Shown one piece after another: positions 41,329 through 53,622 of a DNA stretch of 64,000 bases. Source of the stretch: Tetracentron sinense (lineage: Eukaryota; Streptophyta; Magnoliopsida; Trochodendrales; Trochodendraceae); NCBI GenBank assembly GCA_015143295.1, contig CM026556.1, forward strand, positions 15,934,547-15,998,546. The letters run 5' to 3'. The number at the start of each line of letters is the position of its first letter. The stretch's first letter is position 1. The translations under genes and the position numbers were made by a program. The notes under the pieces are model-generated. The model made no database searches. It saw only the letters and a program-made list of their open reading frames with translations, and was not told where the DNA came from.

Positions 41329-43418
41329 GCTCGTTGCTAGTGAATGAGTGTCTAGCAAGAGTGTTGATCAACACGGGATCCACTCATTCGTTCGTCTCGC
41401 CTAGCTTTGCCAAAGGCTTTACGTCCTAGCCGAGTAAGCTACCTCGGGAGTTGTCCATTACGACTCCATTGGGCAAGTCTATTGAGACAGATAAAGTGTA
41501 TCTGGGTAGTGTTGTGAAAGTCATGCAGCACGAGTTGCCCGTCAACTTGATCATTCTAGGATTTCAGGATTGGGATTTTGACGTTATCCTCGGTATGGAT
41601 TGGCTCTCAGCTCACCATGGGCACGTGGCGTGTTTCGAGAAGATGGTGAACTTTAAACCCGTTGGGTTGAAGCCGTTTCATTTCAGGGGACTTCAGAAGA
41701 GAGACATTGCTCACTTTGCAGCTCTCAGTCTCGAGAATGTAGAAGTACGAAACTCCATATCCATTCTGGTTGTGAGTGAGTATATGGATGTTTTTTCAGA
41801 GACCTTATCTGGATTGCCTCTTGATCGGGCAATCGAGTTTGCGATGAAGTTAGCTCCGGGCAAGGCTCTGATTTCAAGGGCTCTGTATAGGATGGACCCT
41901 ATTGAGCTTAAGGAGTTGAAGGACCAGTTGGCAGAGTTGCAAGGCCTCGGCTTCATTCGGCCTAGTGTCTCACCTGGAGAGCTCCAGTGCTCTTTGTGAA
42001 GAAGAAAGATGGGTCGATGCGGATGTGCATTGATTACAGGCAACTGAACAAGGTCACTATCAAGAATCGTTATCCATTACCTCAGATAGACGACTTGTTT
42101 GACCATTTGAAAGGTGCAAGGTTCTTCTCAAAGATGGACCTTTGATCTGGTTATCATCAGTTGAAGATCAAGAAGGAAGACACTCCAAAGACGGCATTCA
42201 GAACCCGATACGGTCATTACGAGTTCTTGGTCATGTCTTTTGGACTGACTAACGCGTCGGTAGCATTTATGGATTTGATGAACCGAGTATTCAGATCGTC
42301 TCTCGATCAGTGTGTGATCATATTTGTAGATGATATCCTCGTGTATTCACAGAAACAAGATGATCACACGAGAGATCTCCACCTTGTATTGCAGACTCTT
42401 CGAGAGCATAAGCTATATCCTAAGTTGAGCAAGTGCGAGTTCTGGCTAGACAAGGTGTCTTTTCTTGGGCATGTGGTGTCGGCTGAAGGTATCTCAGTTG
42501 ATCTTGTTAAGATTGAGGCAGTGATGAATTGGGAAAGGCCGAAGAGTATTACCGAGATTCATAGTTTTCTCGGTCTGGTAGGATACTACAGGAGGTTCGT
42601 GGAGGGATTTTCAAGCTTAGCAGCTCCGTTTACCTACCTCACATGGAAGAACACTAAGTTCACTTGGAGTGACAAGTGCGAGGCAAGTTTCTTGGAGTTG
42701 AAGAAGAGGCTTACCATAACCCCTATTCTCACAGTTCCGTTTGGGAGCTGTGGCTTCGAAGTCTACAGTGATGCTTCGCTTGTTGGGCTTGGATGTGTCC
42801 TTATGCAGCATTAGCAGGTGGTTGCCTATGCTTCCTGTCAGTTGAAGGAGCATGAGCAGAACTACCCCACACACGACTTAGAGCTTGCAGCAGTCATTTT
42901 CGCACTAAAATTTTGGCGTCACTACCTCTATGGGGAAGAGTTTGTGGTGTTCACGGACCACAAGAGCTTGAAATATTTCTTCCTCCAGAAGGAGTTGAAT
43001 ATGAGGCAGTGTCGATGGATGGAGTTTATAAAGGACTACGACTGTTCTATCCAGTACCATAACGTAGTAGCCGATGCTCTTAGTAGGAAGCCCTACGGGG
43101 TTATGGCTCACTTGAGAGTACAAGAGTGAAAGTTATTGCACGATATGTGTAACCTAGACATTACTCTCAGGCATGTCACCTACGGGCCGGTGTTGTCCAA
43201 CAACGCGGTTAGGCCACATATCTTGAACCGAATCAAGGAGTTGCAGAACTCAGATGTTGAGTTGCTTGCTTACCGAGACAAGTCGGTTAGTAGTGGCAGT
43301 CAGGAGTTCGCTTTGAATGGTGATAGTGCTATCACATTCAAAGGCAGGTTGTGCGTTCCCGCCGACATAGTGTTGAGGGCTGAGATTTTGAACGAGGCTC
43401 ATCGATCTAAGTACACAG
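41329..43418 (+). pseudogene. Element H pol, up to the copia insertion
   Basis: Protease start, then 41451-41999 ([19 protein letters not shown]), RT with a frameshift near 41990 and a TGA near 42143, catalytic FVDDILVYS near 42318, RNase H ([12 protein letters not shown], stop at 42793), a second RNase H part 42818-43129, and the start of the integrase HHCC region. Cut at 43418 by element I; only about 50 bp more survive at 53571-53622. Confidence 0.9.
43414..43418. repeat. Left target-site duplication of element I (cacag)
   Basis: CACAG before the LTR start at 43419 equals CACAG at 53571-53575 after the LTR end at 53570. Confidence 0.92.
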
Positions 43419-45625
43419 TGAAAGTATGCCTCTTTTTAATTTTAGAAAAACAGTTCTTGGGGGGCATACATCGAATCCCAAGATCTGACTAAGATTCTAA
43501 TTGATTTTATTCAATGAGAGTAAAAATCACAATACCTTTGCGACTTTGAAATTGTTAAGTCAAATCCACGATAATAGCGATACCGGCAAAACTTCACAAA
43601 TGCCAAGTCTCCTTCGCAATCCACACGGACCTTCTTTTTCTTTAAAGCTTTCTCTAATGGAAGCTAATGGCCCTTCCAAAATCCAGCTCTAGGAATCTTG
43701 AATAAAAGATCTAATCTTGATCTTCAAGAACCTTGAAATTCCTCTTCTTTATTTTCAAACTAGAAAACAAAAATAATAAAAGGGGAGAAGGTGTGATCGT
43801 ACACCTTAGGGAGAAGGGAGGCTTGGGCGTGAGAGATAATGAGGGAGGAGAGGGATTTCCAAATCTTGAAAATTCTGGAAATTTTCTTGTGTCCACTAAA
43901 GTGACCGTACACCTCTATATATAAGAGTTTACTTGAGTTGCTTGCAACCCAAATCTCCTAATCCTTATCCAATAAGGATTTCTCATTTGTTTCCTTTTTG
44001 ATTTCTCCTTTAATTAATTAGGATTAATCAAAATAGAAACTAATTTTATCCATTAGTAACTAACTAACCAAATCCTTATCCAATAAGGAATCTTTTTAAT
44101 TAGTAACTAACTAATTAATGATTAGTAACAAACTAATGGAATCCCTAACAATTAGGGAATCTTTAATTAGTAACTAACTAACTAACTAACCAACCTTATC
44201 TCATAAGGAGTTATTAATTAGAAACTAATTAAAAATTAAACAATAATATTATCCTCCTTGAAGTGGGCGTTCCACCCTAGGTGGGCCCCACTCCACACGC
44301 CCCCATGGGTTCCAAACCCATTTTGGTCTCTTATTTGATCTTCTATCAAATTCCCCAATGGGTCCTACCCATTTGGTTTTTCACATTTAATGTGATTCCA
44401 CCTTTTAGAGCTTCACTATACCATATAGTGATTTCTTAGAGAAATTAATTAATGTAATAAATTATTAAATTAAATACTTTAAGAAAGTCCTTGTGTGTGG
44501 GATCTAAAGGGATCTCCTATTTCCGGTTGTGGGACCAAGTACTTAACCTTTTGGTTAAAGTATTGTTACTAGGAAACACATTTCCTATACTCCATTAGGA
44601 TTATAGAATTTTATCTATATCCCTGGACTTCCACCAATCACAATTAATGTCCATTAACACAATGTGATTAGCCTCCAGAAAATAGAGAATTACTTGCAGG
44701 TATTTCTATCTCAAGATTTGTTTACAGATCATTCCCTCCACTTCCAATATTGTTATAAGCTTACGGGACAATATCTAATACTGTCTTTAATCCCTGGCTT
44801 ATATTGAGAACTCATTCTCTTTGATACTTTTAGTCAAACTTGGACTTGCAAAACATTTTAGAAATTCTTTAAAAGAAATAATAATAATAATTACATTTCT
44901 TTTATACAGAAAATAAATTCATCGATAAAACCATTTCATCGATAAATACCAGCGCTGGGTTTTCAAGTCCGGTTTTGACAAGTATCAACTCAATATTATT
45001 TACTCTATAAGAGTAGTGGAATCCTTGTTGAGCGTACACACACTTCTTCCAGTACAACGTAGATAACCCAACGAGCCCGTATTTAGTCCGGTGTGTTGGA
45101 CATTGACGATTGACTACATCAAAGCTACATAGGCAAATACTAGAGAAGATGTCGACCTCTCAGGTTAAGGACAATCTGTCAAATGGACTACCCTAAATAT
45201 AAAGACAGTATATTTCTAAGGGTATCCACTGAGCGATCCAGTTGCAATATAAGTATTTCTTACTTATATCCACATCTTAGTCAAGAGACCCTTCTCTCAG
45301 TGATTGAGATTCATCACTCCATCATATGGAACTAACAATGTGTAAGTTATTAGGATTACATTGTCCAGATGCATCCTGATTAACTTAGAACAATTTTAGG
45401 TCTACAAGGAACTGGAAAAACCATATCTCCTTAGCAATCAGTTATCAACTAATTGGATGGTTTTCCTACAATGTTACCTAAGGGACAAAGTAGTCTCATC
45501 CAATGAGATACTTTTGATATATTACCCAATGTAGAAGACAATGTGTGAATGTAAAATATGCATTTATTGATTAAAAATAGATAAATACAATTCCGGAATG
45601 GCTTTGTGGGCATATATGTCTAACA
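43419..45625 (-). mobile_element. Copia element I, 3' LTR
   Basis: 2207 bp. On the minus strand it starts TGTTAGACATATATGCC and ends GGCATACTTTCA. As read by eye it equals the other LTR (51363-53570) except for one T in a T-run, so the insertion is young. It contains no gene beyond the TATA box (near 43925) and AT-rich U3 sequence. Confidence 0.95.
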
Positions 45626-45640
45626 ATCTCCCACTTGCAC
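45626..45640 (-). other. Polypurine tract of element I
   Basis: On the minus strand AGTGCAAGTGGGAGAT lies between the end of the coding region and the 3' LTR. The coding frame ends within a few bases of it. Confidence 0.85.
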
Positions 45641-48600
45641 TCAAAGCCAATCTCCTATGTATCTAACACCCATCGACTCTAGATGTTTCTCAAACATCTT
45701 CTGAGGTAGTGCTTTAGTAAATGGGTCCGCCACGTTATCCGCTGATGCAATCTTGGATAACTCAATGTTTCCTCTCTTGACAATGTCTCGAATCAGATGG
45801 AATCTCCTTTCAATGTGCTTTGTCTTCTGATGTGCTCTAGGCTCTATGGCTTGAGCTACAGCACCACTATTATCACAATAAAGTGTGATAGGAGATTCAA
45901 TTGAGGAGACAACACCAAGTTCATGAATGAACTTCTTTATCCACACTGCTTCCTTTGCAGCATCACATGCAGCAACATATTCAGCTTCAGTTGTTGAGTC
46001 AGCAGTTGTTGATTGTTTACAACTTCTCCAACTAAATGCTCCTTTTCCAAGAGTAAAGACAAATCCTGAGGTGGACTTTCTATCATCAACATCTGCCTGA
46101 AAATCTGAATCTGTGTACCCTACAACAGTCAGATCTTCTCCACTATAAACCAAACAGTGGTGCATTGTCCTCCTCAAATACTTAAAAATGTGCTTAACTG
46201 CTGTCCAATGCTCAGGACCCGGATTTGATTGATATCTACTCACGATACTCACTGCGTGACAAATATCAGGTCTTGTGCACAACATAGCATACATGAGACT
46301 TCCCACTGCAGATGCATATGGGATATGACTCATCTGCTCTCTTTCATCATCAGTCTTTGGAGACTTTGATTTCAAGAGACTAATTCCATGTCTACAGGGT
46401 AAAAACCCTTTCTTGGAATTTTCCATGCTATATTTGCGCAAGATCTTGTCAATATAATTGACTTGGGACAATCCCAACATCCTTTTCTTTCGATCTCTAA
46501 ACAATTTAAGACCAAGAATATAGGAAGCTTCACCGAGGTCTTTCATTGCAAAGTTACATGACAACCAGATTTTAACCGTTGATAACATTCCTACATCATT
46601 CCCAATGAGTAGAATATCATCTACATAAAGAACTAGGAAAGTTATTGCACTCCCACTGACCTTCTTGTACACACATGCCTCATCCATGTTTTGTTGAAAA
46701 CCAAACGATTTGATTGATTCATCAAAACGGATATTCCAACTCCGAGAAGCTTGCTTAAGGCCATAAATAGATTTTATCAATTTGCAGACTTTATTATTTT
46801 GGCCATGGAGTTCAAAACCTTCGGGCTGGTCCATATAAATATCCTCTTGAATGTTTCCATTCAAGAATGCGGTTTTGACATCCATTTGCCATATCTCATA
46901 ATCATAAAAGGCTGCAATTGATAACAGAATCCTGATTGACTTTAGCATTGCTACTGGTGAAAAGGTTTCCTCATAGTCGATACCAGCTCTTTGACTATAC
47001 CCTTTCGCCACAAGCCTTGCTTTAAAGGTCTCTACCTTTCCATCGGATCCACGTTTCCTCTTGTAGATCCATTTGCACCCAATAGGTCTAATTCCCTCAG
47101 GCTTTTCAACCAGGGTCCAAACACCATTCGAGTACATGGAGTCCATTTCAGATTCCATGGCCTTTTTCCAATTATCAGAATCAATATCACATATTGCTTC
47201 TTGATAACTGTAAGGATCATCATCTAAGGAATCCGATTCCATAGAATATACCTCGTACTGATAAGACAATTTATCTGGAGGTCGACTGATCCTTGTCCTT
47301 CTCCTGGGCTGTTGTGTATTTAAAGGTTCAGTTAAGATGGGATTAACCATGGTCACTTTATCCTGACTTTGCTCCTCAAGATCAATTCTAAGTCCATCTT
47401 TTCTATTGAGGATCATATCCTCTTCTAGAAAAATGGCATTCCTGCTCACAAACACCTTTTGTTCGCTAGGATTATAGAAATAATATCTGAGAGTTTCTTT
47501 TGGGTATCCTATAAATAGGCACTTCTCAGTCCTACTTTCCAACTTGTCAAAGTTCTGCTTTCGCACATGAACTGGACAACCCCATACTCTGACATGCTTT
47601 AGACTAGGTTTTCGCCCATTCCATAGCTCAAATGGAGTTTTGGAAACAGACTTAGAAGGTACCTTATTCAATAGATAGATTGCAGTCTCTAATGCATATC
47701 CCCAAAAAGATATTGGCAAATTAGTATTATTCATCATTGAACGAACCATATCCAATAGGGTTCGATTTCTTCTTTCTGAAACACCATTAAGCTGGGGTGT
47801 TCCTGGGGGAGTCCATTGGGATAAAATTCCATTATCTCTAAGATAATCCATGAACTCATTCGAGAGGTACTCTCCTCCTCTGTCGGATCTGAGAGTTTTA
47901 ATACATTTACCTGATTGCTTTTCTACTTCATTCCGGAATTCTTTGAACTTTTCAAAAGATTCTGACTTGTGTTTCATTAGATATATGAAACCAAATCTAG
48001 AAAAATCATCTGTGAATGTAATGAAGTAGACAAAGCCACCTCTGGCTGAATGATTCATGGGTCCACATACATCAGTGTGAATTAATTCCAATATACTTGT
48101 GGCTCTCTTAGGTTTGCCTGTAAATGGCCTTTTGGTCATTTTACCTTGCAAACAAGGTTCACAAGTTGGATAAGGTTCAACATGTAAATGGTTTAAAGGA
48201 CCATCCTTTACCAATCTATTGAGCCTATCCAAATTGATATGACCTAATCTGAGATGCCATAAGTATGTTGGATTCACAGAATCTCTACCTCTTTTCTGAG
48301 GTGTCACACTGGTGGACTCTTTATCCTCAATGTTATTTACAGAATTGCTTACTGGATCAAGATAATAAAGACCATTAGACAATGTGCCGGAAACAATAAA
48401 ACTATTATTGTATTTGATAACTACATTAGTATCAAAATATACTGAATAACCATTAAAGATTAAACTAGAAACAGAAATCAAATTTCTGCGCATGTTTGGC
48501 ACATATAAACAGTCTTTTAAAACTAAGATCCTATTAAAAGCAAATTCTAAAATATAAGTTCCGATGGCGATCGCAGCAACACTTGCTTCTGTTCCCATCC

Positions 48601-49597
48601 TTATTTTGACTTCCCCATCACTAAGCTTTCTGCTCTCCTGAAACCCCTGTAACATATTACAAATATGTGAGGTAGATCCACTATCTACACACCAAGAGTT
48701 TGAGGAACCAATAATAAAATTGGATTCAATGATGAAAGAATCTGACATACCTTCCAAAGGCTTGTCCTTGAGGGATGCTAAGTAAACTTTGCAATTCCTC
48801 TTCCAGTGACCTGGTTTCTTGCAATAGAAACAGACATTCTGATTCTTTTCCTTGTCTTTCTTCTCAGAAGCTTTCTTGTTCTTATTCTTACCCTTCTTGC
48901 CTTTGAGGAACCTGGAGAAATCGGACTTCTTCTTTTTCTGGCCTTTGCCCTTAGGCTTGGGCCTTGAAGGTCCAACTCCCTCTGCCACATTTTCATAGAG
49001 CTTAGTACGCTTCATAAGGTCCTCAGCTCCTTGCAACATGTTTAGGAGCTCTGGCAGAGATGTCTCCAATTTGTTCATGTTGAAATTCAACACAAAAGCA
49101 GAAAAGGATTCCGGGAGAGAGTTCAGGATAGCATCCGTTTGACTCTGTTGATCAAGATATGCTCCAAGGGTCAAGAGTTCATTAATGAACCCCATCATCT
49201 TGACAACATGCTCCCGGACTGGGCTACCATCAGACATTTTGGTCCCCATCAGTCCTTTCATTGCCAACTGCCTAGCAGTTCTGTTCTGTTCCCCAAACAT
49301 CTCCCTGAGATTAGTCAATATATCCTTAGCTGTAGCAAAACCCTCGTGCTGTTGCTGAAGGATATTTGACATGGATGCAAGCATGTAGCATTTGGCCAAA
49401 CTATTTGACTCATGCCACTTTGAGGCTTTCTCAACTGCCTCAGGGGTTTGAATTGCCTCATCAAATTCCGGATAGTCGGATGTGAGGACATAAGCTATCT
49501 TCTGAGAGATAAGCACAATATCAAGGTTTCTTTTCCAGTCCACAAAATTTGGACCAGTCAACCGATTCTCTTCTAGAATCTTGGAAAGGGGATTCAT
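45641..49597 (-). CDS. gag-pol: Copia element I Gag-Pol polyprotein, 1318 residues, intact
   Basis: One open frame with ATG and stop. In order: Gag of the UBN2 type (about 1-215), a Lys-rich linker (215-250), zinc knuckle CFYCKKPGHWKRNC (about 255-268), aspartic protease WCVDSGSTSHIC (about 300), GAG-pre-integrase WHLRLGHINLDRL (about 444), integrase core (HTDVCGPM about 505, SDRGGEY about 572, NGVSERRNRTLLDM about 607), reverse transcriptase (LVAKGYSQ about 865, catalytic YVDDILLIGN about 990), RNase H (SDFQADVDDRKSTSG about 1165) and the tail ADNVADPFTKALP (about 1283). All catalytic residues I can check are present. The order INT before RT marks Ty1/copia. Clade is probably Tork/Angela-like, not certain. 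With near-identical LTRs and a clean TSD it may be autonomous. Confidence 0.96.
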   Translation of the reverse strand: MNPLSKILEENRLTGPNFVDWKRNLDIVLISQKIAYVLTSDYPEFDEAIQTPEAVEKASKWHESNSLAKCYMLASMSNILQQQHEGFATAKDILTNLREMFGEQNRTARQLAMKGLMGTKMSDGSPVREHVVKMMGFINELLTLGAYLDQQSQTDAILNSLPESFSAFVLNFNMNKLETSLPELLNMLQGAEDLMKRTKLYENVAEGVGPSRPKPKGKGQKKKKSDFSRFLKGKKGKNKNKKASEKKDKEKNQNVCFYCKKPGHWKRNCKVYLASLKDKPLEGMSDSFIIESNFIIGSSNSWCVDSGSTSHICNMLQGFQESRKLSDGEVKIRMGTEASVAAIAIGTYILEFAFNRILVLKDCLYVPNMRRNLISVSSLIFNGYSVYFDTNVVIKYNNSFIVSGTLSNGLYYLDPVSNSVNNIEDKESTSVTPQKRGRDSVNPTYLWHLRLGHINLDRLNRLVKDGPLNHLHVEPYPTCEPCLQGKMTKRPFTGKPKRATSILELIHTDVCGPMNHSARGGFVYFITFTDDFSRFGFIYLMKHKSESFEKFKEFRNEVEKQSGKCIKTLRSDRGGEYLSNEFMDYLRDNGILSQWTPPGTPQLNGVSERRNRTLLDMVRSMMNNTNLPISFWGYALETAIYLLNKVPSKSVSKTPFELWNGRKPSLKHVRVWGCPVHVRKQNFDKLESRTEKCLFIGYPKETLRYYFYNPSEQKVFVSRNAIFLEEDMILNRKDGLRIDLEEQSQDKVTMVNPILTEPLNTQQPRRRTRISRPPDKLSYQYEVYSMESDSLDDDPYSYQEAICDIDSDNWKKAMESEMDSMYSNGVWTLVEKPEGIRPIGCKWIYKRKRGSDGKVETFKARLVAKGYSQRAGIDYEETFSPVAMLKSIRILLSIAAFYDYEIWQMDVKTAFLNGNIQEDIYMDQPEGFELHGQNNKVCKLIKSIYGLKQASRSWNIRFDESIKSFGFQQNMDEACVYKKVSGSAITFLVLYVDDILLIGNDVGMLSTVKIWLSCNFAMKDLGEASYILGLKLFRDRKKRMLGLSQVNYIDKILRKYSMENSKKGFLPCRHGISLLKSKSPKTDDEREQMSHIPYASAVGSLMYAMLCTRPDICHAVSIVSRYQSNPGPEHWTAVKHIFKYLRRTMHHCLVYSGEDLTVVGYTDSDFQADVDDRKSTSGFVFTLGKGAFSWRSCKQSTTADSTTEAEYVAACDAAKEAVWIKKFIHELGVVSSIESPITLYCDNSGAVAQAIEPRAHQKTKHIERRFHLIRDIVKRGNIELSKIASADNVADPFTKALPQKMFEKHLESMGVRYIGDWL

Positions 49598-51362
49598 GGC
49601 TTATATCTACACAATAAAATAAGCATAAATTATTACATTTATTTTCACACATATTTTCATCGGATTTTTGGGATTTTAAAATCTGATGATCCTCTCATCT
49701 TTCTTCAAATTTCATCATTCCCTTCAGTATATGAAATTAGGGAATAAACCTTTTATTCCAGATGAGTATTGGGATCCTCATAATACACATGTAATCTTCC
49801 ATGCTAGGATAGTACCACACATGCAATACAAGGTGGATAGTAACCATCCATCACTGAGCATCTCATGCATAACTCCTTATGTAAATCAGTGATTCCCAAT
49901 TTTCTTGCGACCTACAAGGACAACATGACTGTCACTGTGTCAGCCGCCATGTTTCCTTGTTTAAGTGAAACCCATTATTCTCGGTTGTCATATGATCAAG
50001 TAGAGATGTGCCCCCATGCTAGTTGACACTCCCTATCAGGCCATATACAGACCTATCTACAATAGAAATAATGCACTAGGAGTTTAATTTAGACTGAATT
50101 ATGTCGAACTCCTATCAGAGAGACAAGACTCAGGCTAATTAATTCTTAGTCTTTATTGATAATGGAAGGCCTTAGGATTAATAATCCCATTTATTATCAC
50201 TTAATATTTTTCTTGAAGGGAACAATATTAAACAGGCATGATTATATCATTATCCAAGTATTCATCATATGAATTATGAAAATTTTCGATAATAGGATTA
50301 TAAAGGAGTGATAAACTCCCACTAGCCCTTACAGGGGGTTTTGATCATTAGGATTTTAATCTTATAATCACAACCTACTCATCCCTATTACATAAGGGTA
50401 TTTGGATGTCAGCTTAGTGATCCATCTACGATTATTGTCTTTTCAGACACGATTATCCAATAATCTCGTATGCAAAGATTTTATGTAAAAATCTTCGCAT
50501 GGGTCACAAACTCCACGTCCAAAAGAGTACTAGTAATGTATTGTGTCTAAATATAAATAATTTATAATTAAACACAATGCATTAATAGAAGTAAAATCCA
50601 ATTATCCTAAATTATCATAAAAGCGATAATCTCAATTATCACAACTTCCGGGCTTAAAGGAAAAATTATTAATCATCACATGAATAATAAAATAATAATT
50701 ATAATCATATTATAATCTCACAATGGGTTCACAAAAATCATACGACCTTATTTAATTACAACAGGGGAATTAAATAAAGTCCTACTACAATTTGCTATCT
50801 TGCAATAGTTCTCTGGGCATCTCCTTCGGTTGATTTAGTCCACCATAAATCAGCAACCCTATTCTAAAAAGTAAGAAAAAGGGGAGGGGAGGGGAAAGAG
50901 AAGGAGGTATGATTTGTGGAACCCATCCAACACATAAAATAATATTTATTTATCATGATAAATATTTTATATATTATTTATGCTAGCCCGGGGCTCTCAG
51001 AATAAATTAAACAATTTAATTTACTACTAAAAATAAAAGGATCTCTGAATCCTTAAGGGCTATAATCAAGATTTAGATATCACTAAATATTTGTCCCTAC
51101 TAAATTTCGAGAGGCTTTGGAATCATCCAAACTTGAAATTAGTCTCACACTAATTTCTAGGGGCTTAATTTTTATTCCCTCAATAATAACAGGGGAACCC
51201 CTTAGCCCTACTAATGATTATCTAATAATCAAGAAGTGATCAAGAATCTAAAAGATTCATCACTAGGGCAACCAAAATTTAAAGTGGAAGTATGATTTAT
51301 ATATATAAATCTTGATTAAGCAATAAAATCAAAGAGAAGCATAGCCATGGCTTTGATACCAC
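49598..51362 (-). other. Element I primer site and long 5' leader
   Basis: Minus strand TGGTATCAAAGCC at 51361-51349, one base inside the LTR end, fits initiator Met tRNA with one mismatch. The following 1.75 kb is AT-rich with no credible frame. A T-rich acceptor-like TTATTTTATTGTGTAG ends ten bases before the gag ATG, so a leader intron is possible but I cannot place its donor. Confidence 0.85.
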
Positions 51363-53570
51363 TGAAAGTATGCCTCTTTTTAATTTTAGAAAAACAGTTC
51401 TTGGGGGGCATACATCGAATCCCAAGATCTGACTAAGATTCTAATTGATTTTATTCAATGAGAGTAAAAATCACAATACCTTTGCGACTTTGAAATTGTT
51501 AAGTCAAATCCACGATAATAGCGATACCGGCAAAACTTCACAAATGCCAAGTCTCCTTCGCAATCCACACGGACCTTCTTTTTCTTTAAAGCTTTCTCTA
51601 ATGGAAGCTAATGGCCCTTCCAAAATCCAGCTCTAGGAATCTTGAATAAAAGATCTAATCTTGATCTTCAAGAACCTTGAAATTCCTCTTCTTTATTTTC
51701 AAACTAGAAAACAAAAATAATAAAAGGGGAGAAGGTGTGATCGTACACCTTAGGGAGAAGGGAGGCTTGGGCGTGAGAGATAATGAGGGAGGAGAGGGAT
51801 TTCCAAATCTTGAAAATTCTGGAAATTTTTCTTGTGTCCACTAAAGTGACCGTACACCTCTATATATAAGAGTTTACTTGAGTTGCTTGCAACCCAAATC
51901 TCCTAATCCTTATCCAATAAGGATTTCTCATTTGTTTCCTTTTTGATTTCTCCTTTAATTAATTAGGATTAATCAAAATAGAAACTAATTTTATCCATTA
52001 GTAACTAACTAACCAAATCCTTATCCAATAAGGAATCTTTTTAATTAGTAACTAACTAATTAATGATTAGTAACAAACTAATGGAATCCCTAACAATTAG
52101 GGAATCTTTAATTAGTAACTAACTAACTAACTAACCAACCTTATCTCATAAGGAGTTATTAATTAGAAACTAATTAAAAATTAAACAATAATATTATCCT
52201 CCTTGAAGTGGGCGTTCCACCCTAGGTGGGCCCCACTCCACACGCCCCCATGGGTTCCAAACCCATTTTGGTCTCTTATTTGATCTTCTATCAAATTCCC
52301 CAATGGGTCCTACCCATTTGGTTTTTCACATTTAATGTGATTCCACCTTTTAGAGCTTCACTATACCATATAGTGATTTCTTAGAGAAATTAATTAATGT
52401 AATAAATTATTAAATTAAATACTTTAAGAAAGTCCTTGTGTGTGGGATCTAAAGGGATCTCCTATTTCCGGTTGTGGGACCAAGTACTTAACCTTTTGGT
52501 TAAAGTATTGTTACTAGGAAACACATTTCCTATACTCCATTAGGATTATAGAATTTTATCTATATCCCTGGACTTCCACCAATCACAATTAATGTCCATT
52601 AACACAATGTGATTAGCCTCCAGAAAATAGAGAATTACTTGCAGGTATTTCTATCTCAAGATTTGTTTACAGATCATTCCCTCCACTTCCAATATTGTTA
52701 TAAGCTTACGGGACAATATCTAATACTGTCTTTAATCCCTGGCTTATATTGAGAACTCATTCTCTTTGATACTTTTAGTCAAACTTGGACTTGCAAAACA
52801 TTTTAGAAATTCTTTAAAAGAAATAATAATAATAATTACATTTCTTTTATACAGAAAATAAATTCATCGATAAAACCATTTCATCGATAAATACCAGCGC
52901 TGGGTTTTCAAGTCCGGTTTTGACAAGTATCAACTCAATATTATTTACTCTATAAGAGTAGTGGAATCCTTGTTGAGCGTACACACACTTCTTCCAGTAC
53001 AACGTAGATAACCCAACGAGCCCGTATTTAGTCCGGTGTGTTGGACATTGACGATTGACTACATCAAAGCTACATAGGCAAATACTAGAGAAGATGTCGA
53101 CCTCTCAGGTTAAGGACAATCTGTCAAATGGACTACCCTAAATATAAAGACAGTATATTTCTAAGGGTATCCACTGAGCGATCCAGTTGCAATATAAGTA
53201 TTTCTTACTTATATCCACATCTTAGTCAAGAGACCCTTCTCTCAGTGATTGAGATTCATCACTCCATCATATGGAACTAACAATGTGTAAGTTATTAGGA
53301 TTACATTGTCCAGATGCATCCTGATTAACTTAGAACAATTTTAGGTCTACAAGGAACTGGAAAAACCATATCTCCTTAGCAATCAGTTATCAACTAATTG
53401 GATGGTTTTCCTACAATGTTACCTAAGGGACAAAGTAGTCTCATCCAATGAGATACTTTTGATATATTACCCAATGTAGAAGACAATGTGTGAATGTAAA
53501 ATATGCATTTATTGATTAAAAATAGATAAATACAATTCCGGAATGGCTTTGTGGGCATATATGTCTAACA
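51363..53570 (-). mobile_element. Copia element I, 5' LTR
   Basis: 2208 bp, sense on the minus strand. TATA box CTTATATATAGAGG at 51870-51857 predicts a U3 of about 1.7 kb and an R/U5 of about 0.5 kb. Unlike J, M and N, I see no TCGA-centred palindrome cluster upstream of the TATA box. Confidence 0.95.
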
Positions 53571-53575
53571 CACAG
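53571..53575. repeat. Right target-site duplication of element I (cacag)
   Basis: Matches 43414-43418. Confidence 0.92.
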
Positions 53576-53622
53576 TACATCCGGGAGTAGCAAGATGTAT
53601 TAGAATCTCAAGAGGCACCATG
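53571..53622 (+). pseudogene. Element H integrase, last surviving piece
   Basis: Continues the HHCC region interrupted at 43418 (HPG, then MY and NLKRH with one base lost and a CAG-to-TAG stop). Homology to Tekay ends near 53622; the rest of integrase, chromodomain and 3' LTR of H are deleted. Confidence 0.8.

Noticed and set aside
43711..43924. Small frames in the copia I LTR and their second copies near 51445-51868 as genes
   Set aside because: They lie within the LTR, overlap the TATA box region on the opposite strand and have no conserved features.
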